Shown here in pieces: positions 21,446-21,658 of a stretch of DNA of 21,658 bases; within the stretch, counting starts at the first letter, position 1; each line of letters starts with the position of its first letter. The position numbers were made by a program, and so were the translations under genes. Source of the DNA: JBFHFS01 sp041583495 (lineage in GTDB: Bacteria; Bacteroidota; Bacteroidia; Bacteroidales; Marinilabiliaceae); contig JBFHFS010000076.1 in the NCBI GenBank assembly GCA_041583495.1, forward strand, positions 1 through 21,658, given 5' to 3'. The notes beneath the pieces were generated by a model. That model made no database searches. It was not told the DNA's origin and was given only the letters and a program-made list of their open reading frames with translations.

Positions 21446-21658
21446 CTATTCGGCAATTAAGAGAAAATAGTTCTTTTTTCCTTTTTGCACCAACAGGTAT
21501 TTGTTGTTGAGAAGCGCGTTGGCTTCTACCACCAGGTCGATGGAGGTAACCTTCTCCTTGTTCAACCCCAGTCCGCCACCCTGAATGGTGCGTCGGGCTT
21601 CTCCTTTGGAGGGGAGCACGGCAGTTTTTTCGGTGAGCAGATCCATGATGTTGATTCC
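21446..21658 (-). CDS. tyrS: tyrosyl-tRNA synthetase, C-terminal end (cut by window edge)
   Basis: The last 70 residues of TyrRS; the frame stays open through the window edge (GINIMDLLTEK...). It corresponds to the S4-like RNA-binding domain: SKGEARRTIQGGGLGLN followed by a KYLLVQKGKKNYFLL ending, characteristic of bacterial TyrRS of this phylum. The catalytic HIGH and KMSKS motifs lie outside the window. It is an essential housekeeping gene that charges tRNA-Tyr and marks this end as core chromosome. Confidence 0.88.
   Translation of the reverse strand, partial: GINIMDLLTEKTAVLPSKGEARRTIQGGGLGLNKEKVTSIDLVVEANALLNNKYLLVQKGKKNYFLLIAE

Overview
The window looks like a Bacteroidota chromosome, most likely a Bacteroidales/Marinilabiliales-type anaerobe or facultative anaerobe. 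The grounds are a b558-type fumarate reductase/succinate dehydrogenase sdhC-sdhA-sdhB operon behind a TAnnTTTG-type -7 promoter element, weak Shine-Dalgarno use, a conserved hypothetical protein beginning MPYRRLPNTD, and a TyrRS C-terminus of the Bacteroidota type. No database search was possible, so genus and species are not claimed.

Layout. (1) Positions 1-132: left chromosomal flank. (2) About 133-11068: a visibly AT-richer accessory island made of two multi-gene anti-phage units, all genes on the minus strand. The first unit is sir2-herA (3203 to 384), an NAD-depleting SIR2 partnered with a HerA-type ATPase. The second is xre-hsdR-hsdS-(PrrC-like ABC ATPase/anticodon nuclease)-hsdM (10870 to 3587), a type I restriction-modification operon carrying a likely suicide back-up toxin. 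(3) 11100-11435: no recognisable gene. (4) 11436-21658: ordinary chromosomal genes: an alpha/beta hydrolase, sdhCAB with a terminator, a conserved hypothetical, a nitroreductase, a minus-strand operon of a GH76-like Tat lipoprotein, a 31-residue putative lipoprotein and a DUF2891 lipoprotein, a CPBP membrane protease, and the 3' end of tyrS.

The most notable thing is the DNA between the defence units. Two 131-bp imperfect palindromes (133-263 and 3328-3458) separate them, each with attC-like core boxes (RYYYAAC ... GTTRRRY) and an 18-bp stem. The boxes match across each gene unit: the right box of the left element (GTTAGGT) is the exact complement of the left box of the next element (ACCTAAC), and GTTGTGC at 3452 is the exact complement of GCACAAC at 11062. 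That is the signature expected of integron-type cassettes, where the two halves of one attC are separated by insertion. The inferred cassettes are 3,195 bp and 7,734 bp, very large for integron cassettes. In addition, four hairpins (307-369, 3237-3296, 3502-3560, 10976-11034), one at each end of each cassette, share an invariant T.T / C-G / T.T mismatch core while the stems on both sides differ in sequence but stay complementary. I see no integrase in the window.

Working model (inference): an integrase-less or remotely mobilised cassette array of defence operons, with folded single-stranded sites as recombination substrates, inserted between chromosomal genes. The cassettes read right to left, with the palindrome on the 3' side of the genes as in ordinary integron cassettes.
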